Positions 46,718 through 55,114 of a DNA stretch of 64,000 nt are shown here, piece after piece. The notes beneath the pieces were generated by a model, which ran no database searches, was not told where the DNA came from, and saw only the letters and a program-made list of their open reading frames with translations. Both the position numbers and the translations under genes were made by a program. Each line of letters starts with the position of its first letter. Within the stretch, counting starts at the first letter, position 1. This DNA is from Desulfosporosinus sp. (GTDB taxonomy: Bacteria > Bacillota > Desulfitobacteriia > Desulfitobacteriales > Desulfitobacteriaceae). The stretch lies in assembly GCA_031292055.1 (NCBI GenBank), contig JARLHV010000008.1, forward strand, positions 1-64,000, read 5' to 3'.

Positions 46718-47140
46718 GTGCGGATTATGGGGTTGGATTTTGGCTCGAAGACGATTGGCGTAGCGGTGAGTGATGCCTTTTTTTGGACAGCTCAGGGAGT
46801 TAAGACGATTAGACGCTCCAAGCAGGAGATCAATGAGTTGCGTGAACTCATTCGCGAATATGAGGTGAATGAGATCGTAATTGGCTATCCTAAGAATATG
46901 AATGGAACCCTGGGGCCTCGTTGTGCCTTGACTGACGAGTTTGTCAAGCTTTTGCGTTTGGAGTTTGGACTGCCGGTTGAGTTATGGGATGAGCGTCTAA
47001 GTACGGTGGCAGCACAGCGAACTCTGCTGGAAGCGGATGTATCGCGGGCGAAACGAAAACTCGTGATTGATAAGATGGCAGCTGTTTTTATTCTTCAGGG
47101 GTATTTGGATCGTCGGCAGAAGAGTAATATTCCAGTATGA
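46718..47140 (+). CDS. ruvX: Holliday junction resolvase-like RNase H-fold protein
   Basis: A 140-residue YqgF/RuvX protein. MGLDFGSKTIGVAVSD has the first catalytic Asp, EIVIGYPKNMNGTLGPR the Glu strand, and DERLSTVAAQRTL and DKMAAVFILQGYLD the others. It has nuclease activity on 16S rRNA precursor ends or Holliday junctions in other bacteria. GTG start after GGAGGGG. A separate promoter drives the next gene. Confidence 0.9.
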   Translation: MRIMGLDFGSKTIGVAVSDAFFWTAQGVKTIRRSKQEINELRELIREYEVNEIVIGYPKNMNGTLGPRCALTDEFVKLLRLEFGLPVELWDERLSTVAAQRTLLEADVSRAKRKLVIDKMAAVFILQGYLDRRQKSNIPV

Positions 47141-47144
47141 GTAT

Positions 47145-47173
47145 TTGACAATCATTACCTACAATAGTACAAT
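47145..47173 (+). promoter_or_regulatory. Promoter of the UPF0473 gene
   Basis: TTGACA (47145-47150), 17-base spacer, TACAAT (47168-47173). Confidence 0.75.
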
Positions 47174-47203
47174 GACCATATTCTTTGATAAGAGGTGAAT
47201 TAT

Positions 47204-47524
47204 ATGACTGAACATCCACATGATCATGACCATGATGAGCATGACACTGAAGAGTTTGACACAGTTGTTCTGACAGACGATGAAGGAAAAGACCATGAGT
47301 TTCTTCATCTCGATACCTTGGAACTTGAAGGCTCGACATACTTTGTCTTGATGCCTATTTCGGACGACGAATCCGAAGACGAGGATGCAGATGAGGCCAT
47401 TATCCTTAAGCTCGGCAAAGATGCTGAGGGGGGCGAAATGCTGCTTGACATCGAAGACGATGAAGAATGGGAAAAAGTGGCGGACGCTTGGGAAAACTTA
47501 GTAGAATCCGAAGATGACGAGTAA
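47204..47524 (+). CDS. UPF0473/DUF1292 family acidic protein
   Basis: A 106-residue, very acidic protein. A His/Asp-rich head (HPHDHDHDEHD) precedes the DUF1292 core (VVLTDDEGKDHEFLHLDTLE, then YFVLMPI and AIILKLGKD). Family members are small cytoplasmic proteins of unknown function always near alaS-ireB-ruvX. The His-rich head could bind metal, which is speculation. ATG 47204 follows AGAGGTG by a normal distance; an in-frame earlier codon is unlikely. A strong terminator follows. Confidence 0.85.
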   Translation: MTEHPHDHDHDEHDTEEFDTVVLTDDEGKDHEFLHLDTLELEGSTYFVLMPISDDESEDEDADEAIILKLGKDAEGGEMLLDIEDDEEWEKVADAWENLVESEDDE

Positions 47525-47551
47525 TTAGTAATCAGCCGCCAATTGGTAAAC

Positions 47552-47588
47552 AGAAGAACTTGCCGAGATCATCTCAGCAAGTTCTTCT
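47552..47588. terminator. Two-way terminator
   Basis: AGAAGAACTTGC pairs perfectly with GCAAGTTCTTCT, with a second GAGAT/ATCTC helix in the loop. Confidence 0.85.
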
Positions 47589-47672
47589 GTTTATTTGTTG
47601 AAAGCGTAAAATTTAGCGATAAACTTGTAACTTGCGGAGATACTAAGGTTGATAAATGTGGAGGTGGGGGTT

Positions 47673-49031
47673 ATGAAGTACATAAGACAGACCAGAATGC
47701 TGAGGCTTTATAAAGCACTGGCGTTTCTTTTTTTGACAATGTTCATGGGAGGATGTACCCCTGCAAACACTTCAGAACCTCATAACTTTTTCACTCCAAC
47801 AGCTGAGGATCGAGGCGGCGGTGCTACAAATGGAGTTATAGCGCAGGGAACAAAAGTCGACGATTTAGATTTAAGTGGCAGCTCGGTCCCGGAAGCACGT
47901 CTGAAAATCGAGAAATGGGCTAAAGACAAACTGGAAGAAACTCGTGTACTGTTGTACAATGAAACCGAGATTCCGATCACATTAAAAGACATAGGGGTCG
48001 ATTTGAATACGCAAAAGACAATAGAAGGGATCCAACGCACTCCCAGAACGGCTCTGCCGAGTGTCCTTAACGTCGATTCCGCTAAAGCACATCAGGCGCT
48101 TCAGGAGAAACTGCAGAAATTCAATCGACCAGCCAAGGACGCCTCTTATAAGATCGAGAACGACAAGGTTGTCATCACTCCAGCCGAGAGTGGACGGGCA
48201 GTTGTTATAGATCGGCTGATTAGCAATATCCAAAAGCTTTCCCTGGGTAAGGTGCCAGTGCGAATAAGCATTCCGGTAGTTGAGGTGCCTGCTTCGGTCA
48301 CCACAGAGGCTATGCAAAGCCTGGCTTTTGATACTGTGATCGGAGAGTTTACGACGAAGTTTGCAGTTCAGGAGAAAAATCGTGCTGAGAATTTGACTGC
48401 TGCTGCTAAAGCCTTGGATCGTAAAGTTATACGTCCGGGGGAGACATTTTCCTTTAACGATACTGTTGGTCCTCGCGAGCCAGAGACAGGGTACAAAGAG
48501 GCCTACGTGATTGTCAACGGCGAGTATGTACAAGGAACCGGAGGGGGAGTATGTCAGGTTTCATCGACCCTCTATAATGCCGTGCTCCTGAGCAATTTAG
48601 ACGTTGTGGAGCGGATGCCCCATGCCATAGCTGTAGGTTATGTTCCGGCTGGTCAAGATGCCACCGTCAATTATCCCAGTATTGACTTTAAATTTAAAAA
48701 TAACACCGCCGCGTTGGTCTATGTAAGAACAGACGTTAAACCAGGAGTTCTGACGTTTCAGATCTGGGGCAAGAAGACGGGGAGTTCTGTTCGTATTGAA
48801 CGACAGGTGGAGAAGGAAATACCCTACAAGACGGAAAGACGGCGCGATCCCAGATTACCTCCAGGTCGAATTGTTCAGGAACAAACGGGTTCGATGGGGA
48901 TAGTTGTCAACACTTGGAAGGTTATTAAAGATAGGAGCGGAAACGAGACCAAGCAGCTTCTGGGGCGTGATTCTTATGCTCCGACGAATCGCATTCTGCG
49001 CGTTGGAGGTAGAGGCGTTTCTGGTAAGTAG
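47673..49031 (+). CDS. VanW family lipoprotein
   Basis: A 452-residue protein. A lipobox (FMGGC, about residues 23-27) suggests membrane attachment. Residues about 55-225 form a putative peptidoglycan-binding (PG_binding_4-like) pair of repeats, and about 240-370 the VanW domain: NRAENLTAAAKALDRKVI, GETFSFNDTVGPRE, and GGGVCQVSSTLYNAVLLS with its invariant Cys. VanW proteins accompany cell-wall and glycopeptide genes; the activity is unproven. GGAGGTGGGGG precedes the ATG. mltG follows, a wall-related neighbour. Confidence 0.85.
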   Translation: MKYIRQTRMLRLYKALAFLFLTMFMGGCTPANTSEPHNFFTPTAEDRGGGATNGVIAQGTKVDDLDLSGSSVPEARLKIEKWAKDKLEETRVLLYNETEIPITLKDIGVDLNTQKTIEGIQRTPRTALPSVLNVDSAKAHQALQEKLQKFNRPAKDASYKIENDKVVITPAESGRAVVIDRLISNIQKLSLGKVPVRISIPVVEVPASVTTEAMQSLAFDTVIGEFTTKFAVQEKNRAENLTAAAKALDRKVIRPGETFSFNDTVGPREPETGYKEAYVIVNGEYVQGTGGGVCQVSSTLYNAVLLSNLDVVERMPHAIAVGYVPAGQDATVNYPSIDFKFKNNTAALVYVRTDVKPGVLTFQIWGKKTGSSVRIERQVEKEIPYKTERRRDPRLPPGRIVQEQTGSMGIVVNTWKVIKDRSGNETKQLLGRDSYAPTNRILRVGGRGVSGK

Positions 49032-49050
49032 GTAGAAAGAAAGAGAGCGA

Positions 49051-50124
49051 GTGTGTGGGAATATGTCCCCATGGATAAAAAAGCTGGGGGAGAGTTTTAA
49101 GGGTTTTAAGAGTTTTAAGGGTTTTAGAAGTTTGAGGGGGGGTATTCTTCTTGTTCTCTTAGTCGGGAGCTTAGGATTGTTCACCTGGTGGACTTGGGCG
49201 ACAAAGCCTTACTCTTCTACAGGTAATAGTGAGACTATCACGATTACTCAGGGAACGACGCTAGATCAACTGGCTGAAGAATTAGAGCAGGACCATCTTA
49301 TCCGCAGTGCTTGGGTGTTCAGACTCTTAGCTCGTTTACGGCAGGTCAATCTCAAGCTTTATGCTGGAGATTACAAATTAGTGCCTATGATGCCCCCGGA
49401 TGAAATAATCAGCGAGTTGCTTAAAAGCCCAAATCTCGCAGATAGCAATCACGTGACCATCCCCGAGGGGTACACCACAGAACAAATCATTGCCCTTCTC
49501 GTCCAAAAAGGGATCGGTAGCAAAGCGGAATTTACGAAAGTTATTACAGATGATACCTTCTCTTACTCATTCTTGAAGGATGCTCCCAAAGGGACCCATC
49601 GCTTAGAAGGGTATTTGTTTCCAAATACCTATTATATTGATGCGAAAACAAGTCCCCATGCAGTGATTGATTTGTTACTCCAACAGTTTGCCAAAGAACT
49701 TACGCCGGAGGTGCAGAAACAACTTATTACTAAGAAACTTTCCGTTTCGCAGTGGGTTACCATAGGCTCTCTGGTGGAAAAAGAGGCAGTGAAAGCATCG
49801 GATCGCCCCTTGATTGCTTCAGTAATCATGAATCGATTAAAGATTAACCAAAAACTACAGATCGATGCCACAATTCAGTTTTTGTTCGCCACTCCCAAGC
49901 CGAAACTTTATGATAGCGATCTTAAGATTCCTTCACCGTATAATACCTATCTCCACTACGGATTACCGCTGGGGCCGATTGCTAATCCTGGAGATGCCTC
50001 CCTGCAAGCGGCCTTGTATCCGGCTAAAACAGACTTTTATTACTATGTGGCTAAGAAAGACGGCTATCATGTGTTTGCCAAGACGTATGCCGAACACTTG
50101 AAAAACGTAAAACTCTATCAGTGA
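49051..50124 (+). CDS. mltG: Endolytic murein transglycosylase MltG
   Basis: A 357-residue YceG-like protein: a basic cytoplasmic head with a repetitive KGFKSFKGFRSL segment encoded by short DNA repeats, one membrane helix (about residues 31-50), a LysM-like region and the catalytic domain with RLEGYLFPNTYYI, GSLVEKEA (catalytic Glu) and NPGDASLQAALYP. It cuts nascent glycan strands. The start is uncertain: GTG 49051 or ATG 49063, both with only a weak AGAGAG site. It follows the VanW gene by 19 bases. Confidence 0.9.
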   Translation: MCGNMSPWIKKLGESFKGFKSFKGFRSLRGGILLVLLVGSLGLFTWWTWATKPYSSTGNSETITITQGTTLDQLAEELEQDHLIRSAWVFRLLARLRQVNLKLYAGDYKLVPMMPPDEIISELLKSPNLADSNHVTIPEGYTTEQIIALLVQKGIGSKAEFTKVITDDTFSYSFLKDAPKGTHRLEGYLFPNTYYIDAKTSPHAVIDLLLQQFAKELTPEVQKQLITKKLSVSQWVTIGSLVEKEAVKASDRPLIASVIMNRLKINQKLQIDATIQFLFATPKPKLYDSDLKIPSPYNTYLHYGLPLGPIANPGDASLQAALYPAKTDFYYYVAKKDGYHVFAKTYAEHLKNVKLYQ

Positions 50125-50169
50125 GGATGGGGGAGCGGAATGGTTAGTGCACGTTGCGCAAACTGGAAA

Positions 50170-51348
50170 TTATTCGGATTTTTTGGACATGACGTAGATT
50201 TGTTCGACATCTTTGTCTCCGCGGCCGGATAGGTTGACGATGATTATTTGGTCTGGGCTCATAGTAGGGGCGAGCTTCATGGCATAGGCGACAGCGTGTG
50301 CGCTTTCGAGTGCCGGGATGATACCTTCAGTCCGGGAAAGGCGATGGAACGCTTGGAGGGATTCATCGTCTGTGATGGCCACATACTCGGCCCGACCGAT
50401 GTCTTTTAGGTAACTGTGTTCAGGTCCGACACCGGGATAGTCCAGACCGGCGGAAATGGAATGGGTGGCAAGAGGTTCCCCTTTTTCGTCGGCCATGACG
50501 TAACATTTAAAGCCGTGCACGATTCCGGGCGCTCCGGCTGTAAGGGGAGCGGCGTGTTTCCCGGTTTCTATACCCAAACCGGCTGGTTCAACGCCAATAA
50601 GTCTAACGGTCGAGTCGGGAATAAAGTTGGCAAACATGCCGATGGCGTTACTTCCGCCGCCGACACAAGCCATAACTACATCCGGAAGTTTTCCTTCAGC
50701 TTCCAGTATTTGTTGGCGGGCTTCGCGTGAGATAATCGACTGGAAGTGTTTGACGAGTGTGGGGAAGGGATGCGGGCCAACGGCAGACCCCAGCATGTAA
50801 AAGGTGGATTCGTAGTTAACAGCGAAGTCCATCAAGGCAGCATCCACGGCATCTTTCAGTGTGCGCGATCCGGCTGTGACAGAGATCACTTTGGCTCCTA
50901 AGAGTTCCATGCGGAAGACATTGAGAGATTGGCGTCGGGTGTCTTCTTCTCCCATGTAAATAACACATTCCATGTCAAAGAGGGCACAAGCCGTTGCTGT
51001 GGCTACGCCGTGTTGTCCGGCTCCGGTTTCGGCGATCACCCGCTTAACTCCCATACGTTTGGCAAGTAAAGCTTGGCCAAGGACATTGTTGATCTTATGA
51101 GCACCGGTATGATTTAAATCTTCACGTTTAAGGTAGATCTTCGCGCCGCCCAATTGTTTAGAGAGTTTTTCAGCATAGTAGAGAGGGTTGGGGCGACCAA
51201 CATACTGACGGAGATAATAGTCAAGTTCCTCATTGAACGCAGGCTCGTCCTTATACGTTTCGAAGGCAGCATCTAATTGATCCAGTGCATTTTGCAATTG
51301 AGGTGGGACAAAACTTCCGCCATACTCACCAAAATAACCTTTTTTCAT
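50170..51348 (-). CDS. trpB: Tryptophan synthase beta chain, stand-alone
   Basis: A 392-residue PLP enzyme joining indole and serine. [20 protein letters not shown] has the PLP Lys, [17 protein letters not shown] the catalytic Glu loop, [10 protein letters not shown] the phosphate site, and [16 protein letters not shown] the COMM-region motif. ATG 51348 follows GGAGGG; an earlier in-frame ATG is less likely. No trpA or other trp gene is adjacent. A T-box leader precedes it, so expression responds to uncharged tRNA, most likely tRNA(Trp). Confidence 0.95.
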   Translation of the reverse strand: MKKGYFGEYGGSFVPPQLQNALDQLDAAFETYKDEPAFNEELDYYLRQYVGRPNPLYYAEKLSKQLGGAKIYLKREDLNHTGAHKINNVLGQALLAKRMGVKRVIAETGAGQHGVATATACALFDMECVIYMGEEDTRRQSLNVFRMELLGAKVISVTAGSRTLKDAVDAALMDFAVNYESTFYMLGSAVGPHPFPTLVKHFQSIISREARQQILEAEGKLPDVVMACVGGGSNAIGMFANFIPDSTVRLIGVEPAGLGIETGKHAAPLTAGAPGIVHGFKCYVMADEKGEPLATHSISAGLDYPGVGPEHSYLKDIGRAEYVAITDDESLQAFHRLSRTEGIIPALESAHAVAYAMKLAPTMSPDQIIIVNLSGRGDKDVEQIYVMSKKSE

Positions 51349-51369
51349 AACAAAATCCCTCCATCTCAT

Positions 51370-51720
51370 AGTATTGAAAAATAAAAAAAACCTTCCATCC
51401 TTTAAAGGACGGAAAGTTAATTTCCATTATGCCACCTTTGCGCAGGGATCTACAGAGTAGATGCCCATACTTTAAGCTTAGATACGAAGTAGCATGCGAT
51501 TCTCGTGCATAATTAAGCAGATGCGGAGAGTCGGCCTCTCGATATCCGTGTTTCAGTAACGGGAAACCCCCGGTAGCACCTACTGACGCTGGGCGTGTTC
51601 GGATTACGACTCTGAGATCCATTCGGTCAACGGGAAGTGTATCAGACTTTCACCTGCTCTGACTCGCTTAAACATTCCGCAAAGACGTACTAATTCTCAT
51701 CATTGTCTTGCAGTTTAATT
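51370..51720 (-). promoter_or_regulatory. T-box leader of trpB
   Basis: On the minus strand the T-box variant AAAGGTGGCATAATGG is at 51438-51423 and a terminator CTTTCCGTCCTT/AGGATGGAAGG with eight T at 51414-51383. Upstream are typical elements GGTGAAAG and, in ACCGAATGGATCTC, a TGG triplet (51620-51618) that could be the Trp specifier. The leader is about 350 bases with several further helices. Confidence 0.75.
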
Positions 51721-51725
51721 TTCTG

Positions 51726-51754
51726 TATTGTAATATAGCAGAGGCTAGACGTCA
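51726..51754 (-). promoter_or_regulatory. Promoter of trpB leader
   Basis: Minus strand: TTGACG (51754-51749), 17-base spacer, TACAAT (51731-51726). Confidence 0.75.
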
Positions 51755-51801
51755 AGGGGTGTTGCCTAAAAGATTTCTCAGCAGTTAACTTTAAAATGGG
51801 G

Positions 51802-51830
51802 TTGAATTCAATCAGTGCTGAAAGTATAAT
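51802..51830 (+). promoter_or_regulatory. Promoter of second mntA-hepT unit
   Basis: TTGAAT (51802-51807), 17-base spacer, TATAAT (51825-51830). Confidence 0.75.
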
Positions 51831-51866
51831 AATAACAAAAATTGCCATAAGAAAGGGCGCTTGGAG

Positions 51867-52169
51867 ATGTCGGGCCAAATTTATTCAATTGAAGAAATAA
51901 GAGATATCGTCCGTGATGTAGCCCAACAGTATGGGGTTGAACGGGTGTGGCTTTTTGGCTCTTATGCAAGGGGAGAGGCAAGGCCGGATAGTGATATTGA
52001 CCTGCGTATTGATAAAGGGCGGATAAGGGGGCTTTTTCAGCTTTCAGGTTTTCATTTAGATATTGAGGAAAAACTCAATACTCGTGTGGATGTTCTTACA
52101 ACTGAAAGTCTCAACGAACAGTTCTTGAAACGGATTAGCGGGGAGGAAATTGTACTCTATGGACAGTAA
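51867..52169 (+). CDS. mntA: MntA-type nucleotidyltransferase antitoxin (second copy)
   Basis: A 100-residue minimal nucleotidyltransferase. WLFGSYARGEARPDSDIDL is the GSY-x10-DxD motif and TRVDVLTTESL gives the third Asp. It is more compact than the copy at 6780 and belongs to the other common subgroup. ATG 51867 is preferred to TTG 51861; AAAGGG lies 10 bases upstream. It overlaps hepT by 11 bases, the same layout as the first pair. Confidence 0.85.
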   Translation: MSGQIYSIEEIRDIVRDVAQQYGVERVWLFGSYARGEARPDSDIDLRIDKGRIRGLFQLSGFHLDIEEKLNTRVDVLTTESLNEQFLKRISGEEIVLYGQ

Positions 52170-52560
52170 TGAAAGAAACGCCGATATTTTGGAGCATATC
52201 ATCAAATATTGTAACGAGATTTTCCATACACAGGAGTACTTTGGTAATTCTTTCGAAGTTTTCAAGACTAATTCCATTTACAGAAATGCGGTTGCTTTGT
52301 GTATTCTTCAAATCGGAGAGTTGTCAGGTCACTTGACAGATAGCTTTAAAGAAATTTATAGCGGAGTACCATGGAGAAATATTAAGGGCATGAGGAATAT
52401 TATGGCCCATAACTATGGAGATATTACCATTCCAACCGTATGGGAAGCTATTAATGATGATGTGCCGGAGTTGTGTGATTACTGTAACATCATTTTGGAA
52501 AAGTATCGTGTTCTTGAGGAACCAGCAGTAGAAGTGGACACAGAGGATCAAGAGAAATAG
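52159..52560 (+). CDS. hepT: HepT-type HEPN RNase toxin (second copy)
   Basis: A 133-residue DUF86/HepT protein. RNIMAHNYGDI contains the R-x4-H-x-Y RNase and AMPylation motif (about residues 78-85), preceded by the conserved GELSGHLTDSF helix and VPWRNIKGMRN. ATG 52159 lies inside mntA, with GGGGAGGAAA upstream. The pair is followed by a third gene of HEPN type 29 bases downstream, not usual for this module. Confidence 0.85.
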   Translation: MDSNERNADILEHIIKYCNEIFHTQEYFGNSFEVFKTNSIYRNAVALCILQIGELSGHLTDSFKEIYSGVPWRNIKGMRNIMAHNYGDITIPTVWEAINDDVPELCDYCNIILEKYRVLEEPAVEVDTEDQEK

Positions 52561-52589
52561 TGACTTAGGGAGCAAAGGAAGTGCTAAGT

Positions 52590-53015
52590 ATGTGTTGTCC
52601 CTATGACGCCGCAATAGAATCTATAAACGAATGGTTTGTTATGGCTCAAAAGGATCTCAGGAGCGCGAAAATCTTATTTGAGTATGATGCGGATAACGAA
52701 ATTGTATGTTTTCATTGCCAACAGACGTTAGAAAAATATCTGAAGGGTTATCTTATAGCTATGACAGGAGAACTACAAGAAGGGCATAATCTTTTAAAAC
52801 TATGCAAAAGGGCAATGCTACATGACCTGAAATTTAACGTATTTCTGAAAGATATGGCCTTCGTTAATGTGTTTTATATTGAGACTCGATACCCGGCGAT
52901 TGATCCTCTCCTTGTGAGTAAAGAAGATACTGAGGAATGTTTCAGGATAGTTGATGGGGTTTTGACAAGAATAAATGAACTTCTGGGTAGTAGTATCGCT
53001 ACCAAGAAAGTATGA
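52590..53015 (+). CDS. HEPN domain protein
   Basis: A 141-residue protein of the HEPN (PF05168-like) group: FVMAQKDLRSAKILFEYDAD, then CFHCQQTLEKYLKGYLIA and ETRYPAIDPLLVSKED, the typical closing motif. No clear R-x4-H RNase motif is present. Such proteins usually pair with their own nucleotidyltransferase; here it follows an mntA-hepT pair and may share the antitoxin. ATG 52590 after AAAGGA; a GTG at 52581 is too close to that site. Confidence 0.8.
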   Translation: MCCPYDAAIESINEWFVMAQKDLRSAKILFEYDADNEIVCFHCQQTLEKYLKGYLIAMTGELQEGHNLLKLCKRAMLHDLKFNVFLKDMAFVNVFYIETRYPAIDPLLVSKEDTEECFRIVDGVLTRINELLGSSIATKKV

Positions 53016-53037
53016 AGTAAAAGTTAGGGGACGTTTC

Positions 53038-54309
53038 ATGAGAAAACCGGAGTTATTGGCTCCTGCGGGAGATTGGGAAAAGTTAACGTATGCGCTGGCT
53101 TATGGAGCGGATGCGATTTATATAGGTGGTCAGGCTTTTGGACTGCGGGCTTATGCGGGGAATTTTAGCTTTGAGGAAATGGAGAAGGCAGTGGCCTGGA
53201 CCCATGGGTTGGGTAAGAAGATTTATGTGACGGTGAATATTTTTGCTCATGAAGCGGATTTTGAGGAACTCCCGACGTATCTGAAGCAGTTAGAAAGGTT
53301 AGGCGTGGATGGGGTAATCGTTTCTGATCCAGGAATCATTGCGCTGGCTCAGCAAGTTGCACCTCGTCTGTCTCTACACTTAAGCACCCAAGCAAATAAT
53401 ACGAATTCATATTCAGTTCGCTTTTGGTTAAAGCAGGGGATTGAACGAGTCGTCCTGGCGCGGGAGCTGACACTGGAGGAACTGAGGGCGGTGCGTGCTA
53501 AAGTGGAGGGCGGGCTGGAGATCTTTATCCACGGAGCGATGTGCATGTCCTATTCCGGGCGGTGTTTATTGAGTAACTATTTGACCGGGCGGGATGCCAA
53601 CCGGGGCGAATGCACTCAGCCTTGTCGATGGGGATATGCTCTTGTTGAGGAAAAACGACCAGGAGAAGTTTTTCCGATTGAGGAAGATGAACGTGGGACT
53701 TATGTCTTTAACTCGCACGATTTATGCCTTTTGCCTCATCTGCCCTTATTAAAGCCGATCACTATTGACAGTTTTAAGATCGAAGGGCGGATGAAAAGCG
53801 TTCAATATGTCGCTAGTACGGTCAAGGTTTATCGGGAGGCGATTGATACACTCTGGGACGAAGGGGAGAAAGCCTACCAGATTAAGCTTCCGCAGTGGCT
53901 CGAGGAGATGGATAAAGTCAGTCACCGGGATTATTCGGCAGGATTTCTGTTTGGTAAACCGGGGGCCGCGTCGCATAACTTAGAGTCCTCTCATTATGTG
54001 CGCGACTATGATTTTGTCGGTGTGTGTTTAACTAAGGATGAAATTGCAACGTTAGCAGGGCCTGCTGATGAACATACCGTCTGGATTGAGCAGCGCAACC
54101 ACTTTCGCTGCGGAGAGGTTTTGGAAGTCTTGACTCCGCAGGGATCAGTTTGGTCGTTTGAGGTTACAGAAATGTGGGATGTTGCAGGAAAGAGTTTAGA
54201 AGTGGCTCGCCATGCTCAGCAAACAATTAGGCTGAAGGTTCCCCAGCAACTCTTGCCCTATAGCATATTGAGGCGGGCTAAAAATGAAATTAAGCAAGGT
54301 AAGGAGTAA
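53038..54309 (+). CDS. U32 family peptidase-like protein (TrhP-like)
   Basis: A 423-residue U32 protein. PELLAPAGDWEKLTYALAYG is the family N-terminus, EIFIHGAMCMSYSGRCLLSN the U32 signature, and CTQPCRW with later DSFKIEGRMKS the remaining conserved blocks; a C-terminal beta-barrel follows residue about 330. Relatives (TrhP/YrrO) help make 5-hydroxyuridine in tRNA, with Cys residues probably holding an iron-sulfur cluster; peptidase activity is doubtful. ATG 53038 after TTAGGGGA. DUF4911 genes follow. Confidence 0.85.
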   Translation: MRKPELLAPAGDWEKLTYALAYGADAIYIGGQAFGLRAYAGNFSFEEMEKAVAWTHGLGKKIYVTVNIFAHEADFEELPTYLKQLERLGVDGVIVSDPGIIALAQQVAPRLSLHLSTQANNTNSYSVRFWLKQGIERVVLARELTLEELRAVRAKVEGGLEIFIHGAMCMSYSGRCLLSNYLTGRDANRGECTQPCRWGYALVEEKRPGEVFPIEEDERGTYVFNSHDLCLLPHLPLLKPITIDSFKIEGRMKSVQYVASTVKVYREAIDTLWDEGEKAYQIKLPQWLEEMDKVSHRDYSAGFLFGKPGAASHNLESSHYVRDYDFVGVCLTKDEIATLAGPADEHTVWIEQRNHFRCGEVLEVLTPQGSVWSFEVTEMWDVAGKSLEVARHAQQTIRLKVPQQLLPYSILRRAKNEIKQGKE

Positions 54310-54314
54310 AGCGG

Positions 54315-54599
54315 ATGAATTCCAGGGTTGTAGAACTAAATTCTAAAGCTGAGAGTTTAAATGGGCAGGAATCCTTCGCGAACTCTCAGTTTTCGGATGT
54401 TGATGTTATTGTTAAAGCGCGTTTAGAACGGGTGGAAATGCAAATGTTAGATAAACTCGTCGAGGGTTTAGGTCATCTTGGCATTGTCACCACGACGAAC
54501 AAAGCCTTAGGAGAAGTGATGATTCTATCGACTAAGGACTGCTGGCCCGATTTAAAGAAGGCCCTTGAGAAGATGCCGTTTGCCCTTGAATTTATCTGA
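54315..54599 (+). CDS. DUF4911 family protein, copy 1
   Basis: A 94-residue protein. The core VDVIVKARLERVEMQMLDKL, LGHLGIVTTTNKALGEVMI and the closing KALEKMPFALEFI define DUF4911, a small family usually next to U32 genes. It starts 5 bases after the U32 stop with AAGGAG upstream, so the two are coupled and may act together on tRNA; this is inference. The 3' end lies inside a perfect 15-bp hairpin. A second copy follows at 54842. Confidence 0.8.
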   Translation: MNSRVVELNSKAESLNGQESFANSQFSDVDVIVKARLERVEMQMLDKLVEGLGHLGIVTTTNKALGEVMILSTKDCWPDLKKALEKMPFALEFI

Positions 54600-54633
54600 T
54601 TTTCTCAACCTCTTGGAAGGTTGAGAAAATCAG
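54596..54633 (+). terminator. Perfect 15-bp hairpin at the DUF4911 stop codon
   Basis: CTGATTTTCTCAACC pairs with GGTTGAGAAAATCAG around TCTTGGAA. There is no T-run, so it may be an mRNA 3' stabiliser or a weak terminator. Confidence 0.6.
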
Positions 54634-54636
54634 GTT

Positions 54637-54717
54637 ATGAACACAATGCTGAAAGTGCTGGGCATAGGGACAGATCTTATCATTGATTTAAAGCCAGTAT
54701 TCGAAGGTATTGATTAA
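54637..54717 (+). pseudogene. Short Uma2-like C-terminal remnant
   Basis: A 26-codon frame ending LIIDLKPVFEGID resembles the tail of Uma2 proteins (MIIDLNPVFAAL in the gene at 7865). No upstream part of a Uma2 gene exists. It lies between the two DUF4911 copies, which suggests that an inserted Uma2 gene was later lost. Confidence 0.45.
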
Positions 54718-54780
54718 TGAGATGCAATAAGTTGGAAAATACAAAACAACTATAATCTGGTGAGAAAATAGTTAAACGTA

Positions 54781-54841
54781 AAGGAGGTCGGCGATTCTTC
54801 CCCTGGCCTGAAGGCCTAGAGGATGAATCGCCAAACGCATT
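54781..54841 (+). promoter_or_regulatory. Ribosome site separated from start codon by a 43-base hairpin
   Basis: AAGGAGGTC (54781-54789) is followed by a long imperfect hairpin (54790-54832; outer GGCGATTC/GAATCGCC, inner GGCC/GGCC with TGAA loop), then nine bases and ATG 54842. Linear spacing is about 54 bases; with the hairpin folded it becomes about 11. A TATAAT box lies at 54751. Confidence 0.7.
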
Positions 54842-55096
54842 ATGAATTTTCCGGAAGTACAAAACGACCCTTCAGTGCCCACTAAGTATGCAGATGCTGA
54901 CCTAATCATCAAAGCCCGCCTGGATCGTTCGGAAATCCAAATGCTCTGCAAACTTGTCGAGGGTTTAGGGCATCTGGGTGTTGTGACAACGACGAACAAA
55001 GAATTTGGCGAAGTGAAGATTCAAACAACCAAGTATTGTTGGTCTGAGTTGAAGGTGGCCATTGAAAAGATGCCCTTTGAGATGGAATTTATTTGA
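54842..55096 (+). CDS. DUF4911 family protein, copy 2
   Basis: An 84-residue paralogue of the protein at 54315, with roughly two thirds of core residues identical (KARLDRSEIQMLCKLVEGLG, TTTNKEFGEVKI, IEKMPFEMEFI). The N-terminal about 20 residues differ. ATG 54842 has no ribosome site at the normal distance; a strong one lies on the far side of a hairpin. The gene may have been duplicated together with the lost sequence between the copies. Confidence 0.75.
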   Translation: MNFPEVQNDPSVPTKYADADLIIKARLDRSEIQMLCKLVEGLGHLGVVTTTNKEFGEVKIQTTKYCWSELKVAIEKMPFEMEFI

Positions 55097-55114
55097 TTCC
55101 TGAATATCTCTAAG

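Noticed and set aside
47982..48533. 183-codon minus-strand frame within the VanW gene
   Set aside because: Antisense to a conserved domain, compositionally odd and without a start signal.
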